Of a stretch of 64,000 bases of DNA, positions 47,713-59,040 are shown piece by piece. Location: the NCBI GenBank assembly GCA_947247005.1, contig OX365960.1, positions 19,344,533 through 19,408,532 on the forward strand, in the 5' to 3' direction. Made by a program: the position numbers and the translations under genes. The notes below the pieces were generated by a model. The model was given only the letters and a program-made list of their open reading frames with translations, was not told the origin of the DNA and did no database searches. Numbering within the stretch: position 1 is the first letter of the stretch; every line of letters begins with the position of its first letter. Origin of the DNA: Spisula solida. Its lineage: Eukaryota > Mollusca > Bivalvia > Venerida > Mactridae.

Positions 47713-48967
47713 AAATTATACCATAAACAAAACGGTATAGTATTTATTAATTCGGTAATTTTCTATCACGTTTCTGACGTGTGACATTCTATGATATCAT
47801 TTGAGATCGTCGTTATAATTATGATATCATAATTAACTATTAATTGATACAGGTTGAGTTTCGGCGCTAACTTTTAACTATAGTCTAATATGGTTTGATT
47901 TTCTGCGCGTGTCTGGTTTCTTCAGGCGCCAAACCCCATAATTGCATTTGGGTAGTTTCAAGATGGTGCAAATGAAACAAGAATAAAAGGGAACTAGCAA
48001 TAGTCCGACCATAGTTTAGCCACTGAAGGTGGTAGCGGTCTCTAATTGAACTATGGTTACCACAGTTAACGCCAAAACGCAGTCACAGCTTGCCGGAGAT
48101 GACTCTAACCTTGTATATTTATTCCGTACCTACCATCGTGAAATAAATGAAAACGCTTATATCCTCTCCGCTACCATAGCGTACTTATGCAGACTCGCCG
48201 AGATGGCCATTTCGGCCTTCCGTAGTTTTCGACCTAAATGCCCAAATTCGGGAATTTTGCTGTCATGGGTACACAGGCATCCCAGACTACAGGATATTAC
48301 GGGCCCAGGGTCGTGCACAGGTTTTTGGGCCCGCTAGACCCATTTAAAGAGGGCTTTGAACGTAGATTTTACAAATCTGAAATTACTGGTCCTACCCGCC
48401 ATTGCGGTACGATTCCCTGTGGAATTGCATTAACATTTAGCGCCAAAACGTTTTTATTTTTCTATAGCAGGAATATAAGGCTAGACAAAGGGGTCAGGAA
48501 CAATGCCCTAAAGGGGCCAAAAAGTAGGCCTGTCAAGCTAAAAAAAAAAGAAGTATTTCGCGCAAGGGTCACCGTCACATCGTCATTTCCGGTGACCTTT
48601 AGTCGAAATATTGACATTTTTTTCTACTTTCGGTTTAGGCAAGGTGTGTAGCATCCGGATGTATCGAGTTTTTATCAGTGCTGCAAGTCAATAGTGTCTC
48701 AGGGACGGGGTATAGGGACCATATGAATTTCTCATAACCCCCCAAAAAATCGTGGTAGCGGAAAGGATATATGATGGGCGTATTTAAGTTACACGAGTAC
48801 CCGAGCATTTGATAGATACTGATCAATACGATCTAATATATTTCTTGATACTGTTATTATATTTTGCGAGTAAAAGATAAATGAAAACATTTTTCAGAGT
48901 TGTAGCTTAAAAAGTGTTTCGTCATTGCCTGTCAAACTAAGCTAAGAAATAGCGTTGTTTGGTGATT
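47713..48967 (+). repeat. Extra partial module within copy I
   Basis: 47,713-48,115 matches 48,968-49,382 (and 54,336-54,755). It then jumps to a match of 49,828-50,042 and finally of about 50,720-50,745. It is therefore a tandem partial copy of the following module with two internal deletions and one MITE insertion. Its TATA box has decayed to AATAAAAG, but it alone has an ATG in place of GTG at 48,053, giving a 94-codon frame (MVTTVNAKTQSQLAGDDSNL...) that runs into the MITE. Confidence 0.8.
48162..48767. mobile_element. 606-bp TA-flanked element with empty sites in paralogous modules
   Basis: Ends TCCTCTCCGCTACCA and TGGTAGCGGAAAGGA are inverted with one mismatch. The flanks are CGCTTATA and TATATGATGGG, while the paralogues at 49,856 and 60,838 read CGCTTATATATGATGGG without interruption. 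The TA duplication fits a Tc1/mariner-type mechanism. A 137-codon frame (48,238-48,651) inside has no recognisable transposase features. Confidence 0.85.
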
Positions 48968-49231
48968 GCAAATAATACTATAAACAAAACGGTATAGTAT
49001 TTATTAATTCGGTAATTTTCTATCACGTTTCTGACGTGTGATATTTTATGATATCATTTGATTTCGTCGTTATAATTATGATATAATAATTAACTATTAA
49101 TTTATACAGTGTTGAGTTTGTGCGCTAACTATAGTCTAATCTGGTTGATTTTCTGCGCATGACTTATTTCTTCAGGCGCCAAAACCCATAATTGCGTTGG
49201 GGTAGTTTCCAGATGGTGCAAATATAAAAAG

Positions 49232-49239
49232 TATAAAAG
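49232..49239 (+). promoter_or_regulatory. TATA box of the duplicated module (copy I)
   Basis: TATAAAAG in GTATAAAAGGGAACCAGC, about 30 bases before AGTCCGACCATAGTC. It is conserved exactly in copy II (54,596-54,603), together with the upstream GGCGCCAAAACCCATAATTG. Confidence 0.5.
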
Positions 49240-49446
49240 GGAACCAGCAATAGTCCGACCATAGTCTAGCCTTTTTATCTTTTATTCCTCCATTTTTGAA
49301 GAGCATCTCTAATTGAACTGTGGTTACCACAGTTAACACCAACACCCAGTCACAGCTTGCCGGAGATGACTCTAACCTTGTATATAAACATAAATTAATA
49401 ATATCAACATTACACGGTAGACTGGATGCTTATTATCAGTAAATAT

Positions 49447-49794
49447 TCAGAGAGTACATGAATTTAAAATGATAATGCACGAAATCGAACAAAAATAGAT
49501 GGTGCCACCTAAGCTAAAGTAAACCGGCCAGTTGCATAACTCCAGACGGTGTAAACCGGTCACAAAATATAGTTCATCAATTTTATTTAAACATATTATA
49601 AACACAAATCGTGTTATTTGTTTGACCTCCATACTCATTACTGTAGTTATTTCGCTAGGTCTATCAGTAAGGTTAAAACATACAAACAAACATTGTTCAC
49701 GGTTGGCCTTAAAGTGTTTTGAGAATGTTATTAAATCATCACACAATTCAGATTTTAAGATCGTATTGTAATATCCAGACAGACTGAAGAACAT
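49447..49794 (-). other. Minus-strand open frame, 115 codons, possible gene
   Basis: The frame starts at an ATG (MFFSLSGYYNTILKSELC) and continues through DRPSEITTVMSMEVKQIT. No family was recognised. In copy II the N-terminal half is identical for about 120 bases (60,659-60,780) and the C-terminal half (55,120-55,290) has three third-position silent changes beside two replacements. The copy II frame is cut in two by the 5.4-kb element and shifts later. Coding status is uncertain; a chance frame in a recent duplication is the alternative. Confidence 0.25.
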
Positions 49795-50059
49795 ACACTT
49801 GAATCGTCAATTGGTATAAAAACGAGTAATTCCGTACCTACCATCGAGAAATAAATAAAAACGCTTATATATGATGGGCGTATTTAAGTTACACGAGTAC
49901 CCGAGTATTTGATAGATACTGATCAATACGATCTAATACATTTTTTTAAATTGTTATTATATTTTGCGAGTAAAATATAAATGAAGACATTGCAGGGTTG
50001 TATCCTCAGTAGTGTTTTGTCATTACCTGTCAAATTAAGCTGTCTTACATTTAGGAGGT

Positions 50060-50300
50060 CCAAAAGTGGTACTTTGTCTTTGGTCATTTCAAGCAGGCTC
50101 AAAATGGTTGTTGGTGCCTTTGACCCTACATAATTCAGGTTTAATCCCAGTGGTGTATTGTCTGTGGTCATTGCAAGCAGGCTTACAATGGTTGTTAGTG
50201 CAAATGACTTTCGTCAAGCGAGGCGTTTTCATATATCTCCAGTGGTACTATATCTTCGGTCATTTCAAGGCACCTCACGGTAGAAGTGGCTTTCTGTGTC
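50060..50300. repeat. Imperfect tandem repeat, about 80-90-bp unit, three copies
   Basis: GTCATTTCAAGCAGGCTCAA, GTCATTGCAAGCAGGCTTAC and GTCATTTCAAGGCACCTCAC mark three units, with TGGTTGTTGGTGC / TGGTTGTTAGTGC. The array is present in copy II at about 61,040-61,260. Frames on both strands are repeats. Confidence 0.65.
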
Positions 50301-50705
50301 CTGTTAAAAATAAGCATGTTTGTTTGAATGTGTTTGGTCAAGCTCTGTGATGGTCTACTTCAAAGATTGATAATATCACCTTCCCATTATAGTTTGTAGT
50401 CTAGGAATAAGGGCCGGGTATCATGGTCTGGGGATCTATTCTTGAAAATTCCTATTCTGTTAGCATGACCATAAATATGCCGAATATTATTCTTTTGACA
50501 AAACCAGCATTATTTTATGGGGGATTTAAATTTGCTTGTTGTCGTATAAAGAATATAACTTGCCTCTCCAGCGCGTTGGGTCGACAGTTGCTTAAACTTT
50601 ATGGTATCGCCGAGTAAAGTATCGCCATCGATAGCCTACGATAGTAATGACAAACTATCATTCCGGGCTTACCATTCTAAAAACCAAAAACGTCAATAAC
50701 GTCGC

Positions 50706-50713
50706 TGACGTCA
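50706..50713. promoter_or_regulatory. CRE palindrome TGACGTCA (copy I)
   Basis: Full cAMP-response element within AACGTCGCTGACGTCAGAGT; exactly conserved in copy II at 62,513-62,520. It lies about 100 bases before a candidate exon. Function is inferred. Confidence 0.4.
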
Positions 50714-50814
50714 GAGTAGAAATAGTGCTGTTTGGTGATTGCTGTAAGATGGTTTTCTTATGTTAGCCATATTTATGTAAAATGCTTGGTTACATACAAT
50801 ATTTTCTGCACTAG

Positions 50815-50974
50815 TGTCCGAAAGGCTGTAGTTTAATGTGGTGCAGTTTGTATTCATCTGTGTCATTGGGAGCCATGAAGTCTACGAATTTATTGAATGA
50901 CCCTCGTAGTAGTAGAATGTCTGCTTCGGGTCTTGTAGGTCCCGTGTTAGATCCCTTGCTTGACCCTTGGCAAG
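50815..50974 (+). other. Candidate exon (160 bp) with strong donor, copy I
   Basis: An acceptor-like TTTTCTGCACTAG precedes it and CAAG/GTAAGT follows. An ATG at 50,836 opens MWCSLYSSVSLGAMKSTNLL, continuing to GLVGPVLDPLLDPW. Copy II (62,622-62,781) is nearly identical up to the donor and keeps GTAAGT while sequence beyond it diverges, a pattern expected of a constrained exon. The minus strand is also open for 93 codons, so strand is uncertain and the product unknown. Confidence 0.3.
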
Positions 50975-51188
50975 GTAAGTTATTGGTAACTGCTAATTTG
51001 TCGGTGTCCGGTAGCCTCCATATGATGGAAATACGGTCGACTAATAATTTTAAACAGTCGCCGCTAAATAGAAATGCTAACAGAAGATACATGTATTATA
51101 TTAGACATTAAAAGTACAATTAAATTGTAGAGTGCTTAGTTAGGTACCTCATGTCCAGTTGTGTTATAAATAATAGGTCTGCCAATAC

Positions 51189-51586
51189 GAAATTATCAAA
51201 CATACATTCCATTGGCGAAATACTTTCTTGGTTGTCTGTGATTATATACCTTAGTTTCACTGTCATGGTAAAAGCTTTCTTGGTAGTCTGCGATAATACA
51301 CCACAGTCCCACTGCCATGGTTAAATGTGTATGTATCGCTGAAAATACCTGTTTTGACACAACACTTATTGCAATGTCAGAATGTTGTTTATCACAGCCT
51401 TTCATCTGTTAAGTATATTTAACATTGTAATTACGTGCATTTATACATTGTATTCATGAATTTAACATTAAGGACCACTCACTGTGCTGGATCGTTGTGA
51501 TTGTATTGACTGAGGCAGACATAAATAACAAGTTTCTATTGTTTATTTGAAGCCTTACGTTGGGCTGCAGTTGATCTGTCTAAACA
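51189..51586 (+). repeat. 398-bp perfect tandem duplication, first copy
   Basis: Identical by eye to 51,587-51,984 over the full unit, from GAAATTATCAAACATACATT to GATCTGTCTAAACAG. It ends with the first bases of the TAGTCTG-family MITE, so the duplication happened after that insertion. Copy II has one unit only. Confidence 0.95.
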
Positions 51587-51984
51587 GAAATTATCAAACA
51601 TACATTCCATTGGCGAAATACTTTCTTGGTTGTCTGTGATTATATACCTTAGTTTCACTGTCATGGTAAAAGCTTTCTTGGTAGTCTGCGATAATACACC
51701 ACAGTCCCACTGCCATGGTTAAATGTGTATGTATCGCTGAAAATACCTGTTTTGACACAACACTTATTGCAATGTCAGAATGTTGTTTATCACAGCCTTT
51801 CATCTGTTAAGTATATTTAACATTGTAATTACGTGCATTTATACATTGTATTCATGAATTTAACATTAAGGACCACTCACTGTGCTGGATCGTTGTGATT
51901 GTATTGACTGAGGCAGACATAAATAACAAGTTTCTATTGTTTATTTGAAGCCTTACGTTGGGCTGCAGTTGATCTGTCTAAACA
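51587..51984 (+). repeat. 398-bp perfect tandem duplication, second copy
   Basis: Second unit, running directly into the rest of MITE copy C. A complete lack of differences indicates a very recent event, or an assembly artefact. Confidence 0.95.
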
Positions 51985-52156
51985 GACCCTATGTTTAATT
52001 AAAGGAGACAACTCATCAGTCTACATTTTTCATGAAACCATTTCCCTTTGCATCATTAAACATAGATAATCAAGCCCAAAATAAAACTTTAGCTAAAACT
52101 GAAAAAAGTCATAATGATTTATTGACACAATATCATCTAGTCAGGTAGCCAGACTA
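51970..52156 (+). mobile_element. TAGTCTG-family MITE, copy C
   Basis: Orthologous in the duplication to copy D (63,537-63,717). Flanks GGCTGCAGT and AACCGTAGT are decayed versions of one 9-bp target duplication. It inserted before the segmental duplication. Confidence 0.85.
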
Positions 52157-52470
52157 AACCGTAGTCAGTAATGCGCAAAAAAGATAATTATAGTTTCCCC
52201 TCCCGCTTCATTTTGGATTGGTAAAACGTTATTTTATGTATTATTACAGAAGTAATATTGAACGACCTTTGCTTATTCCATCCCTAACAAATTGTTCTTA
52301 TTTCTAAATAGCATATTTCGGCAATTTCATTAAAATCAGACCATTATTACGCTTCACTTCTTTACGTTGATTTAGGATCTGACGACACTCATTATAAGTT
52401 CATGTCGATGTGAACTTTAGGTCATCCAATCAAATCGCTTCTTTCGCGAAGCTGAAAGTGTGGTGAAAGT

Positions 52471-53225
52471 ATGCAGAGGCTATTTGGCACCAGCGAGGTC
52501 ATTTAAACATGACCTCGTACGGAGAGTCAGATCTCTAATAGCGTAATAAAGGAATGGAGCAAAGGTAAGGGTCTAATTTTTATAAAATTGTATACCGGTA
52601 CTTCGGGTAAGGTGGATTTTGGCGGGTAATCTACATACATGTGTGTATCAGCAGTGGAAACAAACAGTATCTCAAAAAGCGAAATAATCAAAAGTTTCGT
52701 TTTAGTGAATTACCATTCATATTTCGCTGGTGATGTTTGTATGCGATGATCTGAGAGAGTTGAAATTGTGTTGTCTTTTTCGGGTTTCCCTTGTCAGATT
52801 TGCCAAAGGCTTCAGACGATGGAATATGCTTTACCTATTTCATAACTCTTTTTTTCATAACTCTGGGTAGTTCAATGGAAAGCTTAAATCGTCAGCATAA
52901 AAACAAATATTCCTCACAAAAATCATATTAGGCAAATACATTAGTATATTAATTAATAAGTTGCATCTCTATTTCAACCATATGTCTGTTTATCAAATCA
53001 TCAAATTATGGTACCAGACTTCTGTTCTGCTTGGTTAATTTTCCTGATTCGCGGTTATCATAATTATAGTTTTATAATTAGTCTAGGACCTATGTGTGTA
53101 ACCACTACCGCCTCTTGTTACCTGTGTATCGAATAAGACATCTCAATGGACAAGTGCAGCAAGAGGAGCGATAGACTCAGTTGTTACTGCTCGGGGCTTT
53201 CCATCGATGCCGATGTTGTTCCAGT
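52471..53225. other. Sequence between the two segmental copies; no gene seen
   Basis: The beginning probably still belongs to copy I, since copy II is cut by the window edge. No exon was recognised. Confidence 0.5.
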
Positions 53226-54595
53226 GGAGTATGATACTCGCATGATAGGATGTTTCCTAAACGGTTTGTTCTTGCTCTGTTGCCACGAGAACGTTTTGTG
53301 TTTCGCGTGACTTTAGTTTGATAGCGTCTTAAGAGTATTGTAACGAAGTTAGCTGTAATCATTCCACGTAATGATAATACTATTGAGTGTAAGTACGTGG
53401 CACATTAAGTGAATATCTTCGTAATAACGAAATATTAAATCTATATGAACTCAGGAGGCCAGCCAATGGAAACAGGTTTTACAAAACAATTAAATTACAA
53501 TAACGTCATAAGTCTCACGCCGGTCATGACGTTCTAATTTCTTTATTTTTATTACAATTATACCAGGTTAGATAAATCAAAGCGTACAAAAACAATATTT
53601 CACTTGTGAAATAGAAATTTCTGTGATCAACAAAAATCCCATATTCCTGCCTAATTTGGAATGAATTGAGGTTACATCGGTAAGGCGTAAATACTGTTTT
53701 TATCAGACGAGCACAGTAAACTGGTAACCAAGTATCTAAAGGATAAACATCCGCCCTACTCACGACTGATGTATTAATGGGGTAACCGATTTAACATTCA
53801 ATATATCTTTAGTTCCCAATTATCACACCGTTTGTTATTGCTGTGTTTTTGTGTAATAATCATTACTGGTTGATAATAATGTGTACCATCATCAAAGAAT
53901 GCTGTAAAGGTCATTATATTCGTTGGAGAGATTAAATTTGCCATCACTGTTTCATTATTATTCCCACCCGGTTGGAAAATCTGTTACAATGGAATGGGCG
54001 TCTCGTCGACAGTATGGTGACTGTCGACAAGACACAACTTCTGTTTTAACATCACAACTCGAATTTCTACGGAGTTTTAACGGGGCATTCAACACACAGG
54101 TGCCCGTTACCATTTTTAGGCTTTCAATCGTTGATTTTATATGTGATAAGGGTAACAACCGATAAAGGTAATGATTTCATATTTTTACTTTTACGAAATT
54201 GCGATTCCGCGAAATTGCCTTCAAGTTTAGCCAAATCCATGCAAAGCTAAATTGACGATTTTACATTATCAATTGCTACCTTAACATCTTATTACATTCC
54301 TGAATACGAACTTTTTGTAAAGGAACCTCTTATAAATTATACTATAAACAAAACGGTATAGTATTTATTAATTCGGTAATTTTCTATCACGTTTCCGACG
54401 TGTGATATTTTATGATATCATTTGATCTCGTCGTTATAATTATGATATCATAATTAACTATTATATTATACAGTGTTGAGTTTGTGCGCTAACTAAAGTC
54501 TAATCTGGTTGATTTTCTGCGCATGACTTATTTCTTCAGGCGCCAAAACCCATAATTGCGTTGGGGTAGTTTCCAGATGGTGCAAATATAAAAAG

Positions 54596-54603
54596 TATAA
54601 AAG
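54596..54603 (+). promoter_or_regulatory. TATA box of the duplicated module (copy II)
   Basis: Same TATAAAAG and surroundings as 49,232-49,239, including AGTCCGACCATAG about 30 bases downstream. Confidence 0.5.
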
Positions 54604-55119
54604 GGAACCAGCAATAGTCCGACCATAGTCTAGCCTTTTTATCTTTTATTCCTCCAATTTTGAAGAGCATCTCTAATTGAACTGTGGTTACCACAGTTAA
54701 CACCAACACCCAGTCACAGCTTGCCGGAGATGACTCTAACCTTGTATATAAACATAAATTGATAATATCAACATTACACGGTAGACTGGATGCTTATTAT
54801 CAGTGGCGATTCAAATAGTACTTAAATTTAAAGTGATAATGCACGAAATCGAACAAAAATTAATGGCATCTGAAATGCAATTGTCATTTTTAATTGTAAA
54901 CTAATGGGTTGCAAAGACATGCTTTGCTAACCGCTTTCTTAAAAAACGTGTTGTGCCTGTGCGCGTTCAGAATTCCATTTTGAGTTTACACAAGAATAAG
55001 TTTTGAAATTCAGTTTAGATGTTTGAAGAACGACTAATTTTAACACACGTTTCAAGAATCACCCCTAGTTTAGTTGATGAAACTACGTTTCTTCCTACGC
55101 CGCCAATAGATGGCACCAC

Positions 55120-55290
55120 CTAAGCTAAAGTAAACCGGTCAGTTGCAAACTCCAGACGGTGTAAACCGGTCACAAAATATAGTTTATCAATTTTATTTAA
55201 ACATATTATAAACACAAATCGTGTTATTTGTTTGACCTCCATACTCATAACTGTTGTGATTTCGCTAGGTCTATCAGAAAGGTTAAAACA
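55120..55290 (-). pseudogene. C-terminal half of the split minus-strand open frame (copy II)
   Basis: Matches the 49,447-49,794 frame from CFNLSDRPSEITTV to GLHRLE, then a one-base deletion shifts the frame. The N-terminal half lies 5.4 kb away at 60,659-60,904. A pseudogene only if the parent frame is a gene. Confidence 0.25.
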
Positions 55291-55293
55291 TAC

Positions 55294-56760
55294 TAGTCTA
55301 GGAGCTGGTGACGAGAATTTCAATTTTCATTTACCCCATCTGGTAGAAAAAGTCTGTTGGTATTTTCGAATAATATAGACATTCAGGCTTTAGAAAAAGG
55401 TGGATGCCAGATCTGAAAGTGGTGCAGATTTTTTTAACAGGGGCAACAACTCTTGCTATCCAAGAAATTTACGAAACTACCCGGTAACCTATTTTCTAGT
55501 GTGGAGTTTTTGTTTATATATGTATTGCCATATATTTGCATGGATAGTGTTCATTTGATAATGTGCATCAAAAGTACATACAACACGGACCAGTTTGAGG
55601 TCAAGGTCAAGGTCAGTGTAAGGTCAAAGTCAGAGAAATAGCTAAAAACGAATATTTGCACTATATTTTTCTTTGTATAGCATGTGTTTTCAATTCAATT
55701 TGGTTATAAAAATGATAGTTATATTTGTTAGTACATATTCTGTCATTATAGCCCATTTGTTTGATTCAAAATGTAAAAATATTGTCAAAACAGCCATTTT
55801 ATGCAAATGCATGTTGGCCGAAATGGCAATCTTACGAAGACCCCTGGCATTCTGTGATCTGGTGTGATTTTTTTGTTAACGTATATAGTGTCTTATATTT
55901 ACATTAATATTATTCATATGGTTATATGCATCAAATGGACATACACCTAAGACAAATGTGAGGTCAAGGTCAAGGTCATTTCAAGGTCAAAGTGACCAAA
56001 ATAGCTGAAAAAAGTAAAACTCTCTATTTTTCTTAATATAACATGCGTTTTGAATTAAATTTAGGTTGTTAAAATGATAGTTGTGTTGATAAGTTAATAT
56101 TTTCTAATGCTGAGACATTTGATTAATTCAAAATGTATCATTTTTGAAAAAAAGTCATTCTATGCTTTCAGAGATGGCATTCATACGAAAATCCCCGGCA
56201 TATTATGGCCTTATGTGATTAGTTTGTTTACGTATGTAGTGACTCATATTTGCATGGATATTATTAATTTGATTAAATTCATCAAATGGACATACACCTT
56301 AGACCAATTTGAGGTCAAGGTCATTTCAAGGTCAATATGTGAAAAATAGCTAAACATTGATATTTCCTCTCTATTGTTCTTATTCTGGCATAGGTTTTGA
56401 ATAAAGTTTGGTTATTGAAGTAATAAATATGTGGGTTAGAACATAGTCTCCTTTCATTATAATTAAAGTTATTTATTTAAATAAAAACGTTATTAAACTA
56501 GCTATTTTACGTATCAGGGTGTTGGCATGTTGCATTCGTAGAACTAGTCGTTTTCATTCAAAATTGACATATATTTATAATGATGTAATCATATATTTGT
56601 ATAGATAGTATGGACTTTATATTATTTGTAGAATGTTCCCTTAATTATTGACATGATCAATGTCATCTTAGGTCAACAGTACATTTTATTGTACATGCAA
56701 TTTTGATTTGCCTCACTTTGTATGAAATTGCAATTGGCTTTACATGAACCTGACTAAACG
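55294..56760 (+). repeat. Left arm of the palindromic element, about four 355-bp units
   Basis: Landmark AGGTCA clusters at 55,597, 55,960, 56,311 and, decayed, 56,670 give a period of about 351-363. Each unit also has a CAAATGGACATACACC-type segment and an AT-rich stretch with GCATTC...CCTGGCAT. The outermost part (55,330-55,860) is about 98% identical to the inverse of the right arm; the inner units are more diverged. Confidence 0.88.
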
Positions 56761-59040
56761 ACCAGGTGATGAAGTCCACGCATGTATACACTACTCATAA
56801 TGTTAAAACAATCAGTTATCTGTTTTCGTAACAGCCGTTAATCCTTTATATACACCATTGACTCAGAGGGGGTCTCATACGTAATGATACAAATTACATG
56901 TATCAATAAACCTAAGTATATATAGGATTCCCAGACCCTTGAGAAAACCCATTATCATCTTCTATTCGTAGCTATCTAGAACACTGTTACTATAAGAAAC
57001 ACTCACGCAGACCCAATGGCGTGCGTACCAGAACATAATACAACTATCCCGTTGGGCAATGTTATATTCACAGCTGCAATGTGCAGAAATATCAGGCCTG
57101 ATGTGATACTCACCATAACATAATTCAGCCATGCATACCCTACAGGATATCACTGGTAAGTATATAAGTCATATGCCCAATGAGGTAAGCATCAATGCCA
57201 AGTACATGCATCTTAGACCCTATGCGGTACAAATAACTGCCAGCTGCTACAGACATCTCAGGGCCTATGTGGTAAACACCAATGCAGGGTACATACATTA
57301 AAGACACTATGTGGTACGCATCATTACAAGGTACAGGTATCAGAAGCACAATGTGGGTAAACATCACTGCAAGGAATATGCATCTCATGAACATATGCCA
57401 CTCGCGGCCACTGTAATGTACAGACATCCTATACTAAAGAAGGTATTTACCAAATGAGAATATAATCATCCCAGACCGTAATGTACTCAATAATACCTAA
57501 GAATACACCTATACCATATCTGTTACATACACCATATCACTATATTGTAAAGACACCGAAGGAAAGGTTAGATACTTATGTTCAAAACAACTAAGTATAT
57601 CCACTCCATGCCTATGAGATACTCATCACTAAATAATTTATCCATCTCAAACCGGACACGTAACCATCACTGATTGCAGCTATCACATGTCAATCGGATA
57701 CATACTACATAGAGCAGTAATTTTGACAGTGAATGCGTCTTTAATTATAAGCCCCTGTTTGGTAACCAACAGAACAGAGTATAAACATGCATAGCTGTAT
57801 ACCTCTGAATACAAACGCACCAAGTTTTTGTGGTACTCATCATCACCAAGTACTGACAAACCGGGTCCTAAGGAATATACTCGTGCAACCCCAGTTCCTA
57901 ACCATCACTAACCACTGTATATACAGGTAGTCATCACAGACTAAGTAGTACCAACGCTGAGTATGAGCATCTAAGGCTGTATTTTGGTATACACCACGAT
58001 ATAATACTCTAGAAGCCATCAAACAGCGAAAGTCTTGTACACATCATCACATAATTATGTCGTCCCTGGTCCTACAGGATGCTAATCACAACCAAGTGCA
58101 GCCTTCACAGACCGTTAAAGGTATTTGCCAACACAGGGTAGACACACAAGGCCCTGCCCAATAGATACCGCATTTGCGACCATACCAGGTCGTAAGGAGT
58201 GGTCCCAACATCGGAGTAGAGTCACTCACACGTCATGTTTGGTACTCACCATTGGCAAGTACAGCTATTCAAAGTCGTGTTGAGTACTTTACATGGACTG
58301 GTATTGCCATTCATCGCATTAGAGACTAAAATTGTTTGATACTGCGTGAAAGTTAACAAAGCCTGGTATAAACAGGGTGTAAAAAAGTAAGTTAACAGTT
58401 TCTCTACCTATTTATCAAATCCATATGTTCTCCTATCACAATGAAAACTTTACTTAGTGGGGTACCTGCCTATCACTGGTACAGGCATTCTGGATTTTAC
58501 GTACCACCACAGGGTTCAGCTATAGAATACCAAATGGGATACTCACAACCTATTAGTACAGCCTTACATCTGGCCTTATTGGAGATGCGTCACGGCAAAG
58601 TACAGGTACTTATGACCTATGAGGGTACTCACTATCATTGTGTAGAGCTATCCCATGCCCTATTGGGTGTTCACTAATACATTGTACAGTTATTCTAGGA
58701 TCACCACCCAGTGCAGCCAAATATACCAGATCAGTAGGGTTACCAATCGCCGCTAAATGCAGATATTCCAGGCCCTGTGAGATACTCAACACCATCGTGT
58801 ACAGTCAGCCAAGGCCCATCGGATACACACCAGCATCTAGTACCGACACATCCATATCAGACCTTAAGAGGTTCAGAGACCATTACTTCGACTTACTGAC
58901 CTCATAACCAATGAAATTCATCTACTGTTCTATAAAATTTGAAGATCTTAGGTCCAGAATGTCAAGGGCGAGGATCCTAGTACCAAGGATCGGTAGGGTA
59001 TTACTCAGAAACCGTGTGATCTTCATAACCGACATACAGA
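56761..59040. repeat. Core of the element: degenerate tandem repeat, about 45-48-bp unit
   Basis: Recurring pieces such as TGTGGTACTCATCAC, CCAAGTACAGGCATC and AGGCCCTATG appear in the same order every 42-50 bases for over 2 kb, for example at 57,181, 57,216, 57,261, 57,311 and 57,352. Monomers are very diverged. Short frames (57,140-57,427 minus; 58,441-58,907 plus) show a 15-residue periodicity that comes from the repeat. Confidence 0.75.

Larger units (their letters stand above)
46665..52470 (+). repeat. Segmental duplication, copy I
   Basis: From GATACTCACATGATATGAGG (46,673) onward this region aligns in order with 53,226-64,000. Differences are internal: copy I has an extra partial module (47,713-48,967), a 606-bp MITE and a 398-bp tandem duplication. 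It lacks the 5.4-kb element, the 845-bp element, about 240 bp (present at 54,865-55,105) and about 150 bp (present near 62,890-63,045). Identity by eye is about 90-99% depending on segment. The right limit is unknown because copy II runs off the window. Confidence 0.92.

Noticed and set aside
48238..48651. 137-codon frame as a transposase
   Set aside because: It lies inside the 606-bp element but shows no DDE or helix-turn-helix pattern, and the element is too short for an autonomous transposon.
57140..57427. 95-codon minus-strand frame with 15-residue periodicity
   Set aside because: The periodicity reflects the 45-bp tandem core; other units of the core carry stops.
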